In this document: piece after piece, positions 42,732 through 51,898 of the stretch | How the letters are laid out: each line of letters starts with the position of its first letter | How positions within the stretch are numbered: the first letter of the stretch is position 1 | Assembly (NCBI RefSeq): GCF_027944005.1 | Contig: NZ_AP027204.1 | Location: forward strand, 496,001 to 560,000 | Direction of reading: 5' to 3' | DNA: 64,000 nucleotides | Origin: Polynucleobacter sp. SHI8 | GTDB lineage: Bacteria; Pseudomonadota; Gammaproteobacteria; Burkholderiales; Burkholderiaceae | The notes under the pieces: generated by a model | The model's input: the letters and a program-made list of their open reading frames with translations, nothing else | What the model was told of the DNA's origin: nothing | The model's database searches: none | Made by a program: the position numbers and the translations under genes

Positions 42732-43457
42732 TTATTCATCAAAACTTGCATTGGAGTAAACATTTTGGACATCATCTAAGTTTTCCAACGCATCTAATAA
42801 TTTTTGCATGGTTGTAGCGGAGTCCACTAAGAGTTCTACTTCTGTTTCAGGGCGCATCGTGACTTCACCGAATTCAGGTTGAAGACCCTGGGCAATCAGA
42901 GCGTCTTTAATTGCAGAAAAATTGACAGGTGAAGTAATCACTTCTTTTGAAGCATCCTCATGCACGATGACATCATCTGCTCCAGCATCTAGAGCGGCAT
43001 CCATTAGTTGATTTTCTTCAATATGAGGTGCGAACATGAGTTGACCACAATGCATGAAAAGATAAGAAACACAGCCATCAGTTCCTAAATTACCACCATT
43101 TTTTGAAAATGCATGACGAATTTCAGCCACAGTTCGTGTTTTATTGTCCGTCAAGCAGTCCACCATGACAGCAACACCTCCAGGACCATAACCCTCATAA
43201 CGAATTTCTTCATAGTGGACCCCTTCCAGCGACCCCGTACCTTTTTGAATAGCTCTTGTCACATTCTCATTTGGCATATTGGCATCTTTTGCCTTATCGA
43301 TAGCCAATCTTAAACGCGGGTTGTTATTAATATCGCCACCGCCCATCTTGGCAGCAACAGTTACTTCGCGGATGATTTTCGTCCAAACCTTCCCGCGCTT
43401 CTCGTCTTGTCGACCTTTACGATGTTGAATATTGGCCCATTTAGAATGACCGGCCAT
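42732..43457 (-). CDS. YebC/PmpR family regulatory or translation factor
   Basis: The 241-residue protein starts with the family signature MAGHSKWANIQHRKGRQDEK and has YEGYGPGGVAVMVDCLTDN and RHAFSKNGGNLG. YebC-type proteins act as transcription regulators in some species and help ribosomes at proline stretches in others. It is the first gene of the operon that runs to rng and is divergent from the quinone oxidoreductase. Confidence 0.95.
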   Translation of the reverse strand: MAGHSKWANIQHRKGRQDEKRGKVWTKIIREVTVAAKMGGGDINNNPRLRLAIDKAKDANMPNENVTRAIQKGTGSLEGVHYEEIRYEGYGPGGVAVMVDCLTDNKTRTVAEIRHAFSKNGGNLGTDGCVSYLFMHCGQLMFAPHIEENQLMDAALDAGADDVIVHEDASKEVITSPVNFSAIKDALIAQGLQPEFGEVTMRPETEVELLVDSATTMQKLLDALENLDDVQNVYSNASFDE

Positions 43458-43546
43458 AGATTTCCTTTCAAATAAACTTTGTATGAATTGTGTAATATGT
43501 TAATTTTAGGCAATTTCTAAAGTAAAACCATAAAAGGAGATATTTC

Positions 43547-44533
43547 ATGACAACAAACACAGTAAAAGCCATCCGAATGAGTAAAACAGGTGGAGCAGAA
43601 GTCCTTGAATATGTTGATGTTCAGCTAGGGGAGCCTGGTCCTGGTGAAGTGTTAGTGCGCCATCACGCTATTGGGGTTAATTTCTTAGACATTTACTTCA
43701 GAAATGGTTTATATCCCTCACCATTGCCTGCTGGAGTGGGTCAAGAAGGCGCGGGCGTCATTGAAAAAGTGGGACCTAATGTGACCCATGTAAAGGTTGG
43801 CGATCGTGTTGCCTATGCAGGTCGACCTGCAGGTTCTTACTCTCAGGCTCGAGTGATGCCTGCTGACATTATTGTGAAGTTGCCCGATGCCATTAGCTTT
43901 GAACAAGCTGCTGCAATGATGTTACAAGGTATGACAGTACAGTATCTACTCAACAGCACCTATAAAGTTCAAAAAGGTGACACCGTTTTATTTCACGCCA
44001 TAGCAGGTGGCGTTGGAACGATTGCATGTCAATGGTTAAAAGCATTGGGTGCAACAGTCATTGGCACCGTTGGTAGTCCTGAAAAAGCAGCATTAGCAAA
44101 ATCAATGGGTTGTGATCATACGATTTTGTATCGAGATGAAGACTTTGTGAAACGCGTCAGAGAAATTACTGATGGTAAAGGCGTACCAGTGGTCTATGAC
44201 TCCATTGGTAAAGATACCTTCATGAAGTCACTGGATTGTTTATCACCACTTGGTACCATGGTGACTTTTGGAAATGCTTCTGGCCCTGTACCTCCTTTAG
44301 ATCTCTCTATTTTGGCAGGGAAGGGCTCTATCAAGGTTACTCGCCCCACGTTGACAACATACGTGCTCAATCGTGCTCTTTTAGAGCCAATGGTGGCAGA
44401 TTTATTCCAAAGGGTCATGAGTGGGCAGGTGAAGATTGAAATCACCCATCGTTATCCATTAGAGCAAGCTGCGCAGGCACAGCGTGATATGGAAGAACGT
44501 AAAACCACTGGATCCATCATTCTCATACCTTAA
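43547..44533 (+). CDS. NADPH:quinone oxidoreductase (QOR family)
   Basis: The 328-residue MDR protein lacks zinc ligands and matches quinone reductase QorA. It has GVNFLDIYFRNGLYP, the VGQEGAGVIEKVGPNV loop and the nucleotide motif HAIAGGVGTIACQWLKALGA. It reduces quinones with NADPH. It has its own AAAGGAG site and is a single gene, divergent from yebC. Confidence 0.93.
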   Translation: MTTNTVKAIRMSKTGGAEVLEYVDVQLGEPGPGEVLVRHHAIGVNFLDIYFRNGLYPSPLPAGVGQEGAGVIEKVGPNVTHVKVGDRVAYAGRPAGSYSQARVMPADIIVKLPDAISFEQAAAMMLQGMTVQYLLNSTYKVQKGDTVLFHAIAGGVGTIACQWLKALGATVIGTVGSPEKAALAKSMGCDHTILYRDEDFVKRVREITDGKGVPVVYDSIGKDTFMKSLDCLSPLGTMVTFGNASGPVPPLDLSILAGKGSIKVTRPTLTTYVLNRALLEPMVADLFQRVMSGQVKIEITHRYPLEQAAQAQRDMEERKTTGSIILIP

Positions 44534-44545
44534 AGTTGTTCAAAA

Positions 44546-44618
44546 ATCCACCCTAGCCACTGGGGTGGATCAATGAAAAAGGGGGTTTTGAGCATCGTCA
44601 TATTGCTCTTAACCCCTT
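44546..44618. other. Two hairpins between quinone oxidoreductase and tRNA-Leu genes
   Basis: ATCCACCC/GGGTGGAT at 44546-44570 is an 8-bp perfect stem. The second, at about 44579-44618, pairs AAGGGG..GAGCA with TGCTC..CCCCTT and has a small internal loop. Neither is followed by a clear T run on the plus strand. On the minus strand the first hairpin is followed by TTTTTG. They may end the oxidoreductase transcript or be part of the tRNA leader. Confidence 0.45.
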
Positions 44619-44645
44619 GAACGTGTCATAATAGTCAACTTTTAT

Positions 44646-44731
44646 GCCGCGGTGGTGAAATTGGTAGACACAGGAGACTCAAAATCTCCCGCCTAATAAG
44701 TGTGTCGGTTCGAGTCCGACCCGCGGCACCA
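44646..44731 (+). tRNA. tRNA-Leu (anticodon CAA)
   Basis: The 86-base class II tRNA has acceptor GCCGCGG/CCGCGGC, anticodon stem GGAGA/TCTCC with loop CTCAAAA (anticodon CAA), a variable arm CGCCTAATAAGTG, T arm GTCGG-TTCGAGT-CCGAC, and an encoded ACCA end. Confidence 0.96.
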
Positions 44732-44836
44732 ATCCTAAAAGATAACTTTCCACAAATTATTTAAGCTTTACTAATAAAGATGTAGTGGTGTATTAAATGT
44801 TAATATTTTCCTATATTCAATTTTTAGGGTTACGAC

Positions 44837-45682
44837 ATGCAAAGACCAGCTTATCCAGTTGATGAAATTGCAAGACTGAAAGATTTATTAAGTCATGAAC
44901 TTCTAGATACATCACCTGATGAGTTTTTAGATTCGGTAACCCATTTAGCGCAAAATGTTTTTCATGTCAAAACCGTTTTAATTTCATTGATTGATGCCAA
45001 TCGACAATGGTTCAAGTCTCGTCAAGGACTTGATGCGACTTAAACCCCTAGAGATATTTCATTTTGTGGACATGTGATTTTACAAAACGATATATTTGAA
45101 ATTTCTGATGCCTTAGAGGATCAACGTTTTGCTGATAATCCATTGGTAACAGGCAATCCACTAATTCGTTTTTACGTAGGGATCCCAATAAAAAGTGCTA
45201 GAGGAAATAACTTAGGCACCCTTTGTTTGATTGATGATCATCCAAGAACATTGACTCAAGAAGAAAGAGGCTTTTTAGTTGCTTTCAAAAATATCATACA
45301 GACTTACATGATTAATCAACATCAAAATAAAACCTTTCAGTTGATTATGGACTCTGTTCAAGAAGGAATTATTGTTCATGATCGTAGCGGTAGAATTGTC
45401 TTTATTAATCCAGCGGCCCATGATTTACTGGGCGATTCTTTGATGTCTCTATTTGGACAATCTAGCTGGAGTCATGGTAAAGAATTGTCACAAGACCCAG
45501 CTTCAAGTATGACTGATATCAATGAAATTATGACCGCCATGCATCATGAGGTTTTACCTTATGAAGGACAAACTGTATTAACTAAAGCAGATGGTCAACA
45601 AGTTCAAATATATTTTCAGATTGAGCCTCTTATTCGAGGAGGTGTGATGACAAATACAATTCTTGTTTTACAAGCCAATTAA
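44837..45682 (+). pseudogene. GAF-PAS sensor protein broken by an in-frame stop
   Basis: ATG 44837 opens a typical GAF N-terminus (NRQWFKSRQGLDAT), but codon 69 is TAA at 45041-45043. The same frame continues without shift as TPRDISFCGHVILQNDIFE, exactly where intact GAF proteins read on, and runs to 45682 through a PAS domain (IMDSVQEGIIVHDRSGRIVFINPA). In homologues this codon is usually Glu or Gln, so one base change explains the stop. Combined length would be 281 residues, without an output domain such as GGDEF. A late start inside the second half would give only a PAS fragment. Confidence 0.82.
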
Positions 45683-45848
45683 ATAACATCTCTAATTTTT
45701 TTAATTGAGGTATCTAAACGTTATATTTAATAACTAAATTTTGTATTTATTATTAAATACATAACTTGATTGATTGATTTTAACGAGATTTTCATAATTT
45801 TGTTACTTTTTGTCATTAGCATTTAAATTCTCAACATAAGGAGAATTT

Positions 45849-47477
45849 ATGAGCGCTTCGGCAAAAAGTCATCATAGTGGTCACGACGAAGTAATGCGTC
45901 CTAATTTGGATGCAAAACCGAACATGATTACGGCAATTATTTTTATTGGTTTACTCGTTGCTGGTTTGTTGTACTCAGCTTATAGTATTTCTAATGACGT
46001 CACAGCAACCAATCATGGCGTTCCAGTGACTAATTGGGTGCCCTTTCTTTTATTAGGCGTTGCTCTTTTAATTGCTCTTGGTTTTGAGTTTGTGAATGGA
46101 TTTCACGACACTGCAAACGCGGTGGCAACAGTGATTTATACCAATGCATTACCTGCCAATTTTGCGGTTATTTGGTCAGGTTTCTTTAACTTCTTAGGTG
46201 TACTTGTTTCAAGTGGCGCTGTGGCGTTCGGTATTATTTCCTTATTACCGGTAGAGTTAATTCTGCAAGTTGGCTCTTCTTCGGGATTTGCAATGGTATT
46301 TGCCTTGTTAATCGCTGCAATTATTTGGAATCTTGGAACTTGGTGGTTAGGCTTACCAGCGTCTTCCTCACACACACTTATTGGTTCAATTATTGGTGTT
46401 GGTGTGGCAAATGCACTCATGCACGGTCGTGATGCAACAAGTGGTGTCGATTGGGCACAAGCTTCAAAAGTTGGTTACTCATTATTACTCTCACCATTAA
46501 TTGGTTTTTGTGCGGCAGCACTTTTGTTATATGCAATGAAGGTTGTGGTGAAGAACAAAGATTTATTTACAGAGCCTAAAAAAGGTAAGGCTCCGCCTGC
46601 ATGGATTCGTGGCTTGCTTATCTTGACTTGTACAGGTGTGTCATTTGCTCACGGTTCAAATGACGGTCAAAAAGGTATGGGTTTAATCATGCTGATCTTA
46701 ATTGGTTGTGTTCCGACTGCTTATGCTCTAAATTCTGCAATGACACAAGATCAATCTGCTGCATTCGTTGCTTTGTCAGAAAAAACGTCCACAAAATTAG
46801 CGAATATTCTGCCAGCAGCAGGCTCTGCTAGGGTTGAAAGTCGTGAAGTTCTCTCAGAATATGTCCGTACAAAAGAGATGAATCCAAATGTTATTCCTGC
46901 ACTTGGTGAAATGGCGGGGAATATTGGTAAGCAAGTAAAAGACAGTGGTTCTATTGCTGGTTTGCCAACGGATTCTGTTTCTAACGTCAGAAATGATATG
47001 TACTTAGCATCTGAGACGATTAAGATTTTAGAAAAGAAAAAAGAATTAGCTAATTTAGATAAAGATCTTGTTGGCGATTTAAAAGCATTTAAATCCAATA
47101 CAGATACCGCAACAAAATTCATTCCAACTTGGGTGAAGGTTGCTGTGGCGATTGCTCTTGGACTGGGTACGATGGTTGGTTGGAAGCGTATCGTTGTAAC
47201 CGTTGGTGAAAAGATTGGTAAGACGCATTTAACTTACGGTCAGGGCGCCTCAGCTGAGTTAGTTGCTATGACTACCATCTTTGCAGCTGACCACTATGGT
47301 TTACCTGTCTCGACGACGCAAGTTTTATCTTCAGGCGTTGCTGGGACGATGGTTGCAAATGGCTCTGGAATGCAGGCAAGTACGATTCGTAGCTTAGCCT
47401 TAGCTTGGATCTTAACCCTCCCTGTAGCGATGTGTTTATCCGCATCACTCTTCTTCCTGTTTAGTCAAATTTTTTAA
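45849..47477 (+). CDS. pit: Inorganic phosphate transporter, Pit family
   Basis: The 542-residue inner-membrane protein shows the two Pit signatures: GFEFVNGFHDTANAVATVIYT in the first half and GVSFAHGSNDGQKGMGLIMLI in the second. Between the membrane halves is a long hydrophilic loop (about residues 300-425) rich in charged residues. Pit carries metal-phosphate with protons at low affinity. An AAGGAG site precedes ATG 45849 and a terminator follows the stop. Confidence 0.93.
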   Translation: MSASAKSHHSGHDEVMRPNLDAKPNMITAIIFIGLLVAGLLYSAYSISNDVTATNHGVPVTNWVPFLLLGVALLIALGFEFVNGFHDTANAVATVIYTNALPANFAVIWSGFFNFLGVLVSSGAVAFGIISLLPVELILQVGSSSGFAMVFALLIAAIIWNLGTWWLGLPASSSHTLIGSIIGVGVANALMHGRDATSGVDWAQASKVGYSLLLSPLIGFCAAALLLYAMKVVVKNKDLFTEPKKGKAPPAWIRGLLILTCTGVSFAHGSNDGQKGMGLIMLILIGCVPTAYALNSAMTQDQSAAFVALSEKTSTKLANILPAAGSARVESREVLSEYVRTKEMNPNVIPALGEMAGNIGKQVKDSGSIAGLPTDSVSNVRNDMYLASETIKILEKKKELANLDKDLVGDLKAFKSNTDTATKFIPTWVKVAVAIALGLGTMVGWKRIVVTVGEKIGKTHLTYGQGASAELVAMTTIFAADHYGLPVSTTQVLSSGVAGTMVANGSGMQASTIRSLALAWILTLPVAMCLSASLFFLFSQIF

Positions 47478-47500
47478 TAGATTCAATTTTTTCTTAAAAG

Positions 47501-47521
47501 CCGCCTTCGGGCGGTTTTTTT
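47501..47521 (+). terminator. Rho-independent terminator after pit
   Basis: CCGCC-TTCG-GGCGG is followed by seven T, 23 bases after the pit stop codon. Confidence 0.9.
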
Positions 47522-47624
47522 ATGATGACAATCTACTAAAAATATCAACTTTGAAATAATTGTTTAATCAAATTACCTTATAAAAGAAGTAGTAGTTCAT
47601 TAAAAAAATCAGAGAGGAAAAATC

Positions 47625-47795
47625 ATGTCACATGCACAAGATGCAGCAACCATTAGCGATGAGAAACACGAATTAGATTATGTTGCTAAAAAATATAATT
47701 GTTCAGTAGAACAAGTTAAGCAAGCAAAGAAAGATGCTGGAACAAATGAGCGTCAAGCCGTTTATGCTGCTTTGGAAAAGATTTTAGGTAAATAA
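47625..47795 (+). CDS. DUF3606 domain protein (56 aa)
   Basis: ATG 47625, with AGAGAGGA upstream, opens 56 codons. The product (MSHAQDAATISDEKHELDYV and on to KILGK) has the helix-turn-helix-like pattern HELDYVAKKYNCSVEQVKQA typical of DUF3606. The family is small, soluble and without known function. It stands alone between the pit terminator and cysB. Confidence 0.8.
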   Translation: MSHAQDAATISDEKHELDYVAKKYNCSVEQVKQAKKDAGTNERQAVYAALEKILGK

Positions 47796-47815
47796 AGCTC
47801 TGTGCGAGGGATGGT

Positions 47816-48775
47816 CTAAATATCATAACTCGCATTTTCCTCATCAGACTGTCCACGATTTTGTAACGCTTGATCAACTAGTTTTTTGTTGAGGCTTGGG
47901 GCAAAAATCTCAATAAACGTGTAGGTATATGATCTGAGATATGCATCTTGTTTGATTGCAATTCGAGTCGTATTGGTACCAAATAGATGGCCAGCAGGTA
48001 GCATTTCAAGTGCGGTATCACGCTGGGCATCATAAGCAAGAGCGGAAACAATGCCAACCCCCAAACCATTTTCGACGTAGGTTTTAATGACGTCAGCATC
48101 GATAGCTTCAAGAACAACATCAGGATGTAATTTTTTCTTGGAAAAAGCCTCATTAATTTTGGGGCGACCTGCAAAGGCAAGATCATAGGTAATGATGGGG
48201 TATTCAACCAAATCTTCCAGCGCTAAAGGTTTTTTGGCTAAAAGAGGGTGACCATGGGGAACTACTACGGCATGTTGCCATTGATAGCCGGGTAAAGAAA
48301 CCAGTTGAGGATGATCCGATAAACCCTCAGTAGCGATCGCAATATCTGCTTGATTAGTTAACACTAACTGCGCCAAATGTTCAGGACTTCCTTGTTGGAT
48401 ACTGACCCTAACTTTAGGAAAACGCTTTCTAAATTCAGCGATGACCTGCGGTAGGGAGTATCTTGCCTGAGTATGGGTTGTAGCAATCACAAAATTACCC
48501 TGATCGGTTGCGGCGTACTCTGAACCAATTTTTTTTAGGTTTTCAATTTCCCCGAGGATTTTTTCGATGCAAATGAGGACTTTTTTGCCAGGTTCGGTCA
48601 GGTCTCTAATACGTTTGCCATGCCGACGAAAAATATCCACACCCAGTTCATCCTCAAGTTCCAAGATGGCCTTTGAAACCCCTGGTTGAGAAGTAAAGAG
48701 AGCTTTTGCTGCATCGGTTAGATTGAAGTTCTGGCGAACAGCCTCACGGACAAAGCGAAACTGATGAATATTCAT
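47816..48775 (-). CDS. cysB: LysR-type regulator CysB
   Basis: The 319-residue protein starts with the CysB winged helix MNIHQFRFVREAVRQNFNLT and DAAKALFTSQPGVSKAILEL, followed by a LysR substrate domain. CysB senses O-acetylserine and activates sulfate assimilation. It is divergent from the cysI operon, which is its expected target, with 174 bases between. Confidence 0.93.
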   Translation of the reverse strand: MNIHQFRFVREAVRQNFNLTDAAKALFTSQPGVSKAILELEDELGVDIFRRHGKRIRDLTEPGKKVLICIEKILGEIENLKKIGSEYAATDQGNFVIATTHTQARYSLPQVIAEFRKRFPKVRVSIQQGSPEHLAQLVLTNQADIAIATEGLSDHPQLVSLPGYQWQHAVVVPHGHPLLAKKPLALEDLVEYPIITYDLAFAGRPKINEAFSKKKLHPDVVLEAIDADVIKTYVENGLGVGIVSALAYDAQRDTALEMLPAGHLFGTNTTRIAIKQDAYLRSYTYTFIEIFAPSLNKKLVDQALQNRGQSDEENASYDI

Positions 48776-48949
48776 TGGAAATATCCTTTATATCAAAAAC
48801 AATATAATAAAACGATTTTTTATTATTTGTAAATCTTATTTGAACAATGGAAAATGACTTTCTTGGAAATAACTTCTAAAAGAATAAATCACGCATCATT
48901 TTTGTAAGTGTTTGCTTACATTTAAGATTGTTTTTAATGAAAGATTGCA
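48776..48949. promoter_or_regulatory. Divergent cysB/cysI promoter region
   Basis: A very AT-rich 174-base gap separates the two divergent starts. CysB sites are long and poorly conserved, so none can be marked from sequence alone. It is the natural site for CysB control of the operon. Confidence 0.5.
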
Positions 48950-50638
48950 ATGTATCAATACGATGAGATTGACCAGGCATTAGTAGATGCCCGTGTTGAT
49001 GAGTTTAGAAATCAAGTCGAACGTCGATTAGATGGTTCTCTACCAGAAGAAGAGTTCCGTCCACTTCGCTTACAAAATGGTTTATATCTTCAACGCCACG
49101 CATATATGTTGCGAGTAGCGATTCCTTATGGGATCTTAAGTTCAAGACAACTTGAGCAATTGGCGATGATTGCTAATCGCTACGACCGTGGATATGGGCA
49201 TTTCACTACTCGTCAAAATATTCAATTTAATTGGCTTAAGTTAGAAGAAAGTCCCGAAATCCTGGCCTATCTAGCTAAAGTTCAGATGCATGCTATTCAG
49301 ACGTCAGGCAATGTTGTACGTAATATTACGAGTGATCCATTTGCGGGAGTTGCTCATGATGAGCAGGTTGATCCAAGACCCATCTGTGAATTACTCCGTC
49401 AATGGTCAACCTTACATCCTGAGTTTGCCTTCTTACCCAGAAAATTTAAGATTGCCATTAATGGTGCAACCTATGACCGTGCGGTGATCATGGCTCATGA
49501 CGTTGGTCTGCTTCTTAAAAAAGATGAGCACCAAAAAATGACAGTTGATATATATGCAGGCGGTGGCATGGGGCGAACCCCGCTGTTAGCCAGTTTAGTT
49601 AAAAGTGATTTGCCATGGCAGCAATTGCCCAGTTATTTAAACGCATTATTGCGTGTTTATAACCGCTATGGTCGTAGAGATAATTTGTATAAAGCTAGAA
49701 TTAAAATACTCGTAAAAGCATTAGGTGCCACGCAATTTTCCAAAGAAGTAGAAGATCAATGGATAGTGAGTCGTGATCGAAGTGCAGATTTTACAGATTC
49801 AGAATTAGCGCGTGTAGCGAAGAGTTTTACAAAACCAGCATATAAGAGTTTGAGTAATCAAACCCGTGAAAATATGATTCATCAATCCTCAGCTACGGCA
49901 CAAAAAGCATTTTCAAAATGGTTAGAACGCAATACAAAAGAGCATCAAGTTTCAGGATATATCAGTGTGGTGGTAAGTTTAAAAAATCATCAAGGAAGTG
50001 CGCCAGGTGATGCAACATCTGAGCAAATGATGGCGGTAGCAAAGTTGGCTCAAGAATTTAGTTTTTCAGAGATTCGGGTAACCCATGAGCAAAACTTAGT
50101 ACTGGCAGATGTTGAACAAAGTAGGCTTTTTGCGTTGTATCAAGAATTAACTCAGCACAGCTTGGCCAGATCCAATATTGGTCTGCTCACAGATATGATT
50201 GTTTGTCCTGGTGGTGATTTCTGTTCCCTTGCGAATGCAAAATCGTTGCCGATTGCGGCAGCTATTGCAGAGCAATACGACAATTTAGATTACTTATATG
50301 ACTTAGGTAATTTAAGTATCAATATCTCTGGATGTATTAATTCTTGCGGGCATCATCATGTTGCCAATATTGGTATTTTGGGTGTGGATAAAGATGGTAC
50401 CGAGTGGTATCAAATCACACTTGGCGGAGATCAAGGGAATGATACGGCGATTGGTAAGGTCATTGGACCCTCATTTAGTGCAGAACAAATCCCATCGGTG
50501 ATTGCTCAAATCATTGAAGTATTTGAGCAGCATCGATTAGCGCAGGAAGCATTTATTGAAACCTATCAAAGAATTGGTATGGAGCCCTTTAAAGAATTTG
50601 TATATCAAAAGGCTGAAAGGGATGTTGAACATGTCTAA
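48950..50638 (+). CDS. cysI: Sulfite reductase hemoprotein subunit
   Basis: The 562-residue protein has the two-fold nitrite/sulfite reductase layout. The siroheme and [4Fe-4S] ligands are the four cysteines in CPGGDFC and in NISGCINSCGHHH. Residues YDRGYGHFTTRQNIQFNWLK form the first ferredoxin-like half. It reduces sulfite to sulfide with six electrons. No CysJ flavoprotein gene is present nearby, so the electron donor is unclear. It is the first gene of the cys operon; the next gene overlaps its end by 8 bases. Confidence 0.93.
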   Translation: MYQYDEIDQALVDARVDEFRNQVERRLDGSLPEEEFRPLRLQNGLYLQRHAYMLRVAIPYGILSSRQLEQLAMIANRYDRGYGHFTTRQNIQFNWLKLEESPEILAYLAKVQMHAIQTSGNVVRNITSDPFAGVAHDEQVDPRPICELLRQWSTLHPEFAFLPRKFKIAINGATYDRAVIMAHDVGLLLKKDEHQKMTVDIYAGGGMGRTPLLASLVKSDLPWQQLPSYLNALLRVYNRYGRRDNLYKARIKILVKALGATQFSKEVEDQWIVSRDRSADFTDSELARVAKSFTKPAYKSLSNQTRENMIHQSSATAQKAFSKWLERNTKEHQVSGYISVVVSLKNHQGSAPGDATSEQMMAVAKLAQEFSFSEIRVTHEQNLVLADVEQSRLFALYQELTQHSLARSNIGLLTDMIVCPGGDFCSLANAKSLPIAAAIAEQYDNLDYLYDLGNLSINISGCINSCGHHHVANIGILGVDKDGTEWYQITLGGDQGNDTAIGKVIGPSFSAEQIPSVIAQIIEVFEQHRLAQEAFIETYQRIGMEPFKEFVYQKAERDVEHV

Positions 50639-51164
50639 ATATATAGAATATCCAAAGAGTACCGAGCCAACAATTGGCAAAAATGCCTGGGTTGTTTCGA
50701 AAGATGAGAGCCTAGCAATTGAATCTTTACCAGAAGGTAGGGTGATTGTTTCTTTTACCTATTGGAAAGAGCATCAAGCATCTTTGAAAGCGAAAGTGGA
50801 TCGTAAAGAAGTGGGTATATTTTTTACAGTCGATGATGATATTGTTCAAGAAAGTGAAGTGATTCAATCTGCTATGTCAGCATGGGGTGTAATTGCTATT
50901 GATTTTCCAATCTTTAGAGATGGTCGAGGATTTAGTACTGCAGCGATATTGCGTGAGCAGTTTCATTGGGAACATGAACTGAGAGCCATTGGTGATGTCT
51001 TGATTGACCAATTAGTTCAAATGGCCAGAGTAGGATTTGATGCCTTTGTTCTGCGCGAAGATCAGAGTCTTGAGACAGCCCTCATTCAATTAAAACGATT
51101 CCCCGTCAAAATGCAAAACGATTGGCGAAGTCAAAGAACCATCTTACAAGGAGTTGCCGCTTGA
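50631..51164 (+). CDS. DUF934 protein of the sulfate-assimilation operon
   Basis: I place the start at ATG 50631 (177 residues), just inside the cysI end, with GAAAGG upstream. The protein matches DUF934, which lies between cysI and cysH in many betaproteobacteria. It has the conserved DFPIFRDGRGFSTAAILRE and RAIGDVLIDQL. Its function is unknown; steady association with cysI suggests a role in sulfite reduction. It ends TTGA, overlapping the cysH start. Confidence 0.88.
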   Translation: MSKYIEYPKSTEPTIGKNAWVVSKDESLAIESLPEGRVIVSFTYWKEHQASLKAKVDRKEVGIFFTVDDDIVQESEVIQSAMSAWGVIAIDFPIFRDGRGFSTAAILREQFHWEHELRAIGDVLIDQLVQMARVGFDAFVLREDQSLETALIQLKRFPVKMQNDWRSQRTILQGVAA

Positions 51165-51898
51165 AACCTCAACTATGGACTATTCCAGAATCACATGTGA
51201 CTTTAGCTCAAGTGGACCACTTGTTCGAAAGATTAGTTACACGCCTCAAACAAATTGCAGATAAATATCAAGATGTACGTTTTGCAACGAGTTTAGCTGC
51301 AGAGGATATGGTGATTACCGATGCGATTGCTAAAGAAAATATCCGTATTCAACTTTTTACCTTGAATACGGGTAGGTTGCATCAATCCACTCTTGATATG
51401 CATCAATTGGTACAAGAACACTATAAGATCCATATCCAAGCTATAGAACCCAATTCAGAACTAGTGAAGCAATTTGTTCTTGAGCGCGGACTTAACGGCT
51501 TTTATCATTCTGAAGATGCGAAAAAAAAATGCTGTGATATCAGAAAAGTTCAGCCCTTGCAAAAGGCTTTGCAAGGGGCAGATGCCTGGTTAACAGGACA
51601 ACGCCGTGAACAAGCGGTGACACGTGCGCAATTAGAATTTGAAGAACAAGATCAGGCTCGTGGGATAACTAAATTTAATCCTATTTTTGATTTTTCTGAA
51701 AAAGAAATATGGGCCTATTTACAAAAACGTCAGGTGCCGATTCATGCCTTACATCTGCAAGGTTATCCAAGTATCGGCTGTGAGCCCTGCACCAGAGCAA
51801 TTAAACAAAATGAAGATATACGAGCTGGTCGTTGGTGGTGGTTACAACAAGATAGTAAAGAGTGTGGTTTGCACGTTGCAGAGAGTGTAGAAAAATGA
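51161..51898 (+). CDS. cysH: Adenylylsulfate (APS) reductase, iron-sulfur type
   Basis: With start TTG 51161 (AAGGAG 7 bases upstream) the protein has 245 residues. It carries the paired motifs KKCCDIRK and GCEPCTR, which bind a [4Fe-4S] cluster and distinguish APS reductases from E. coli-type PAPS reductases. It reduces APS to sulfite and AMP. This agrees with the lack of a CysC APS kinase in the operon. A short C-terminal ECGLH carries the catalytic Cys. Confidence 0.93.
   Translation: MKPQLWTIPESHVTLAQVDHLFERLVTRLKQIADKYQDVRFATSLAAEDMVITDAIAKENIRIQLFTLNTGRLHQSTLDMHQLVQEHYKIHIQAIEPNSELVKQFVLERGLNGFYHSEDAKKKCCDIRKVQPLQKALQGADAWLTGQRREQAVTRAQLEFEEQDQARGITKFNPIFDFSEKEIWAYLQKRQVPIHALHLQGYPSIGCEPCTRAIKQNEDIRAGRWWWLQQDSKECGLHVAESVEK

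Noticed and set aside
45041..45043. Programmed recoding at the in-frame stop of the GAF gene
   Set aside because: The codon is TAA, not TGA, and no selenocysteine element or known read-through context is visible; a nonsense mutation is simpler.
45800..45816. Pho-box-like TTGTTAC/TTGTCAT direct repeat before pit
   Set aside because: Repeat spacing is 10 bases where Pho boxes have 11, and the first half is poor; Pit transporters are often not Pho-controlled.
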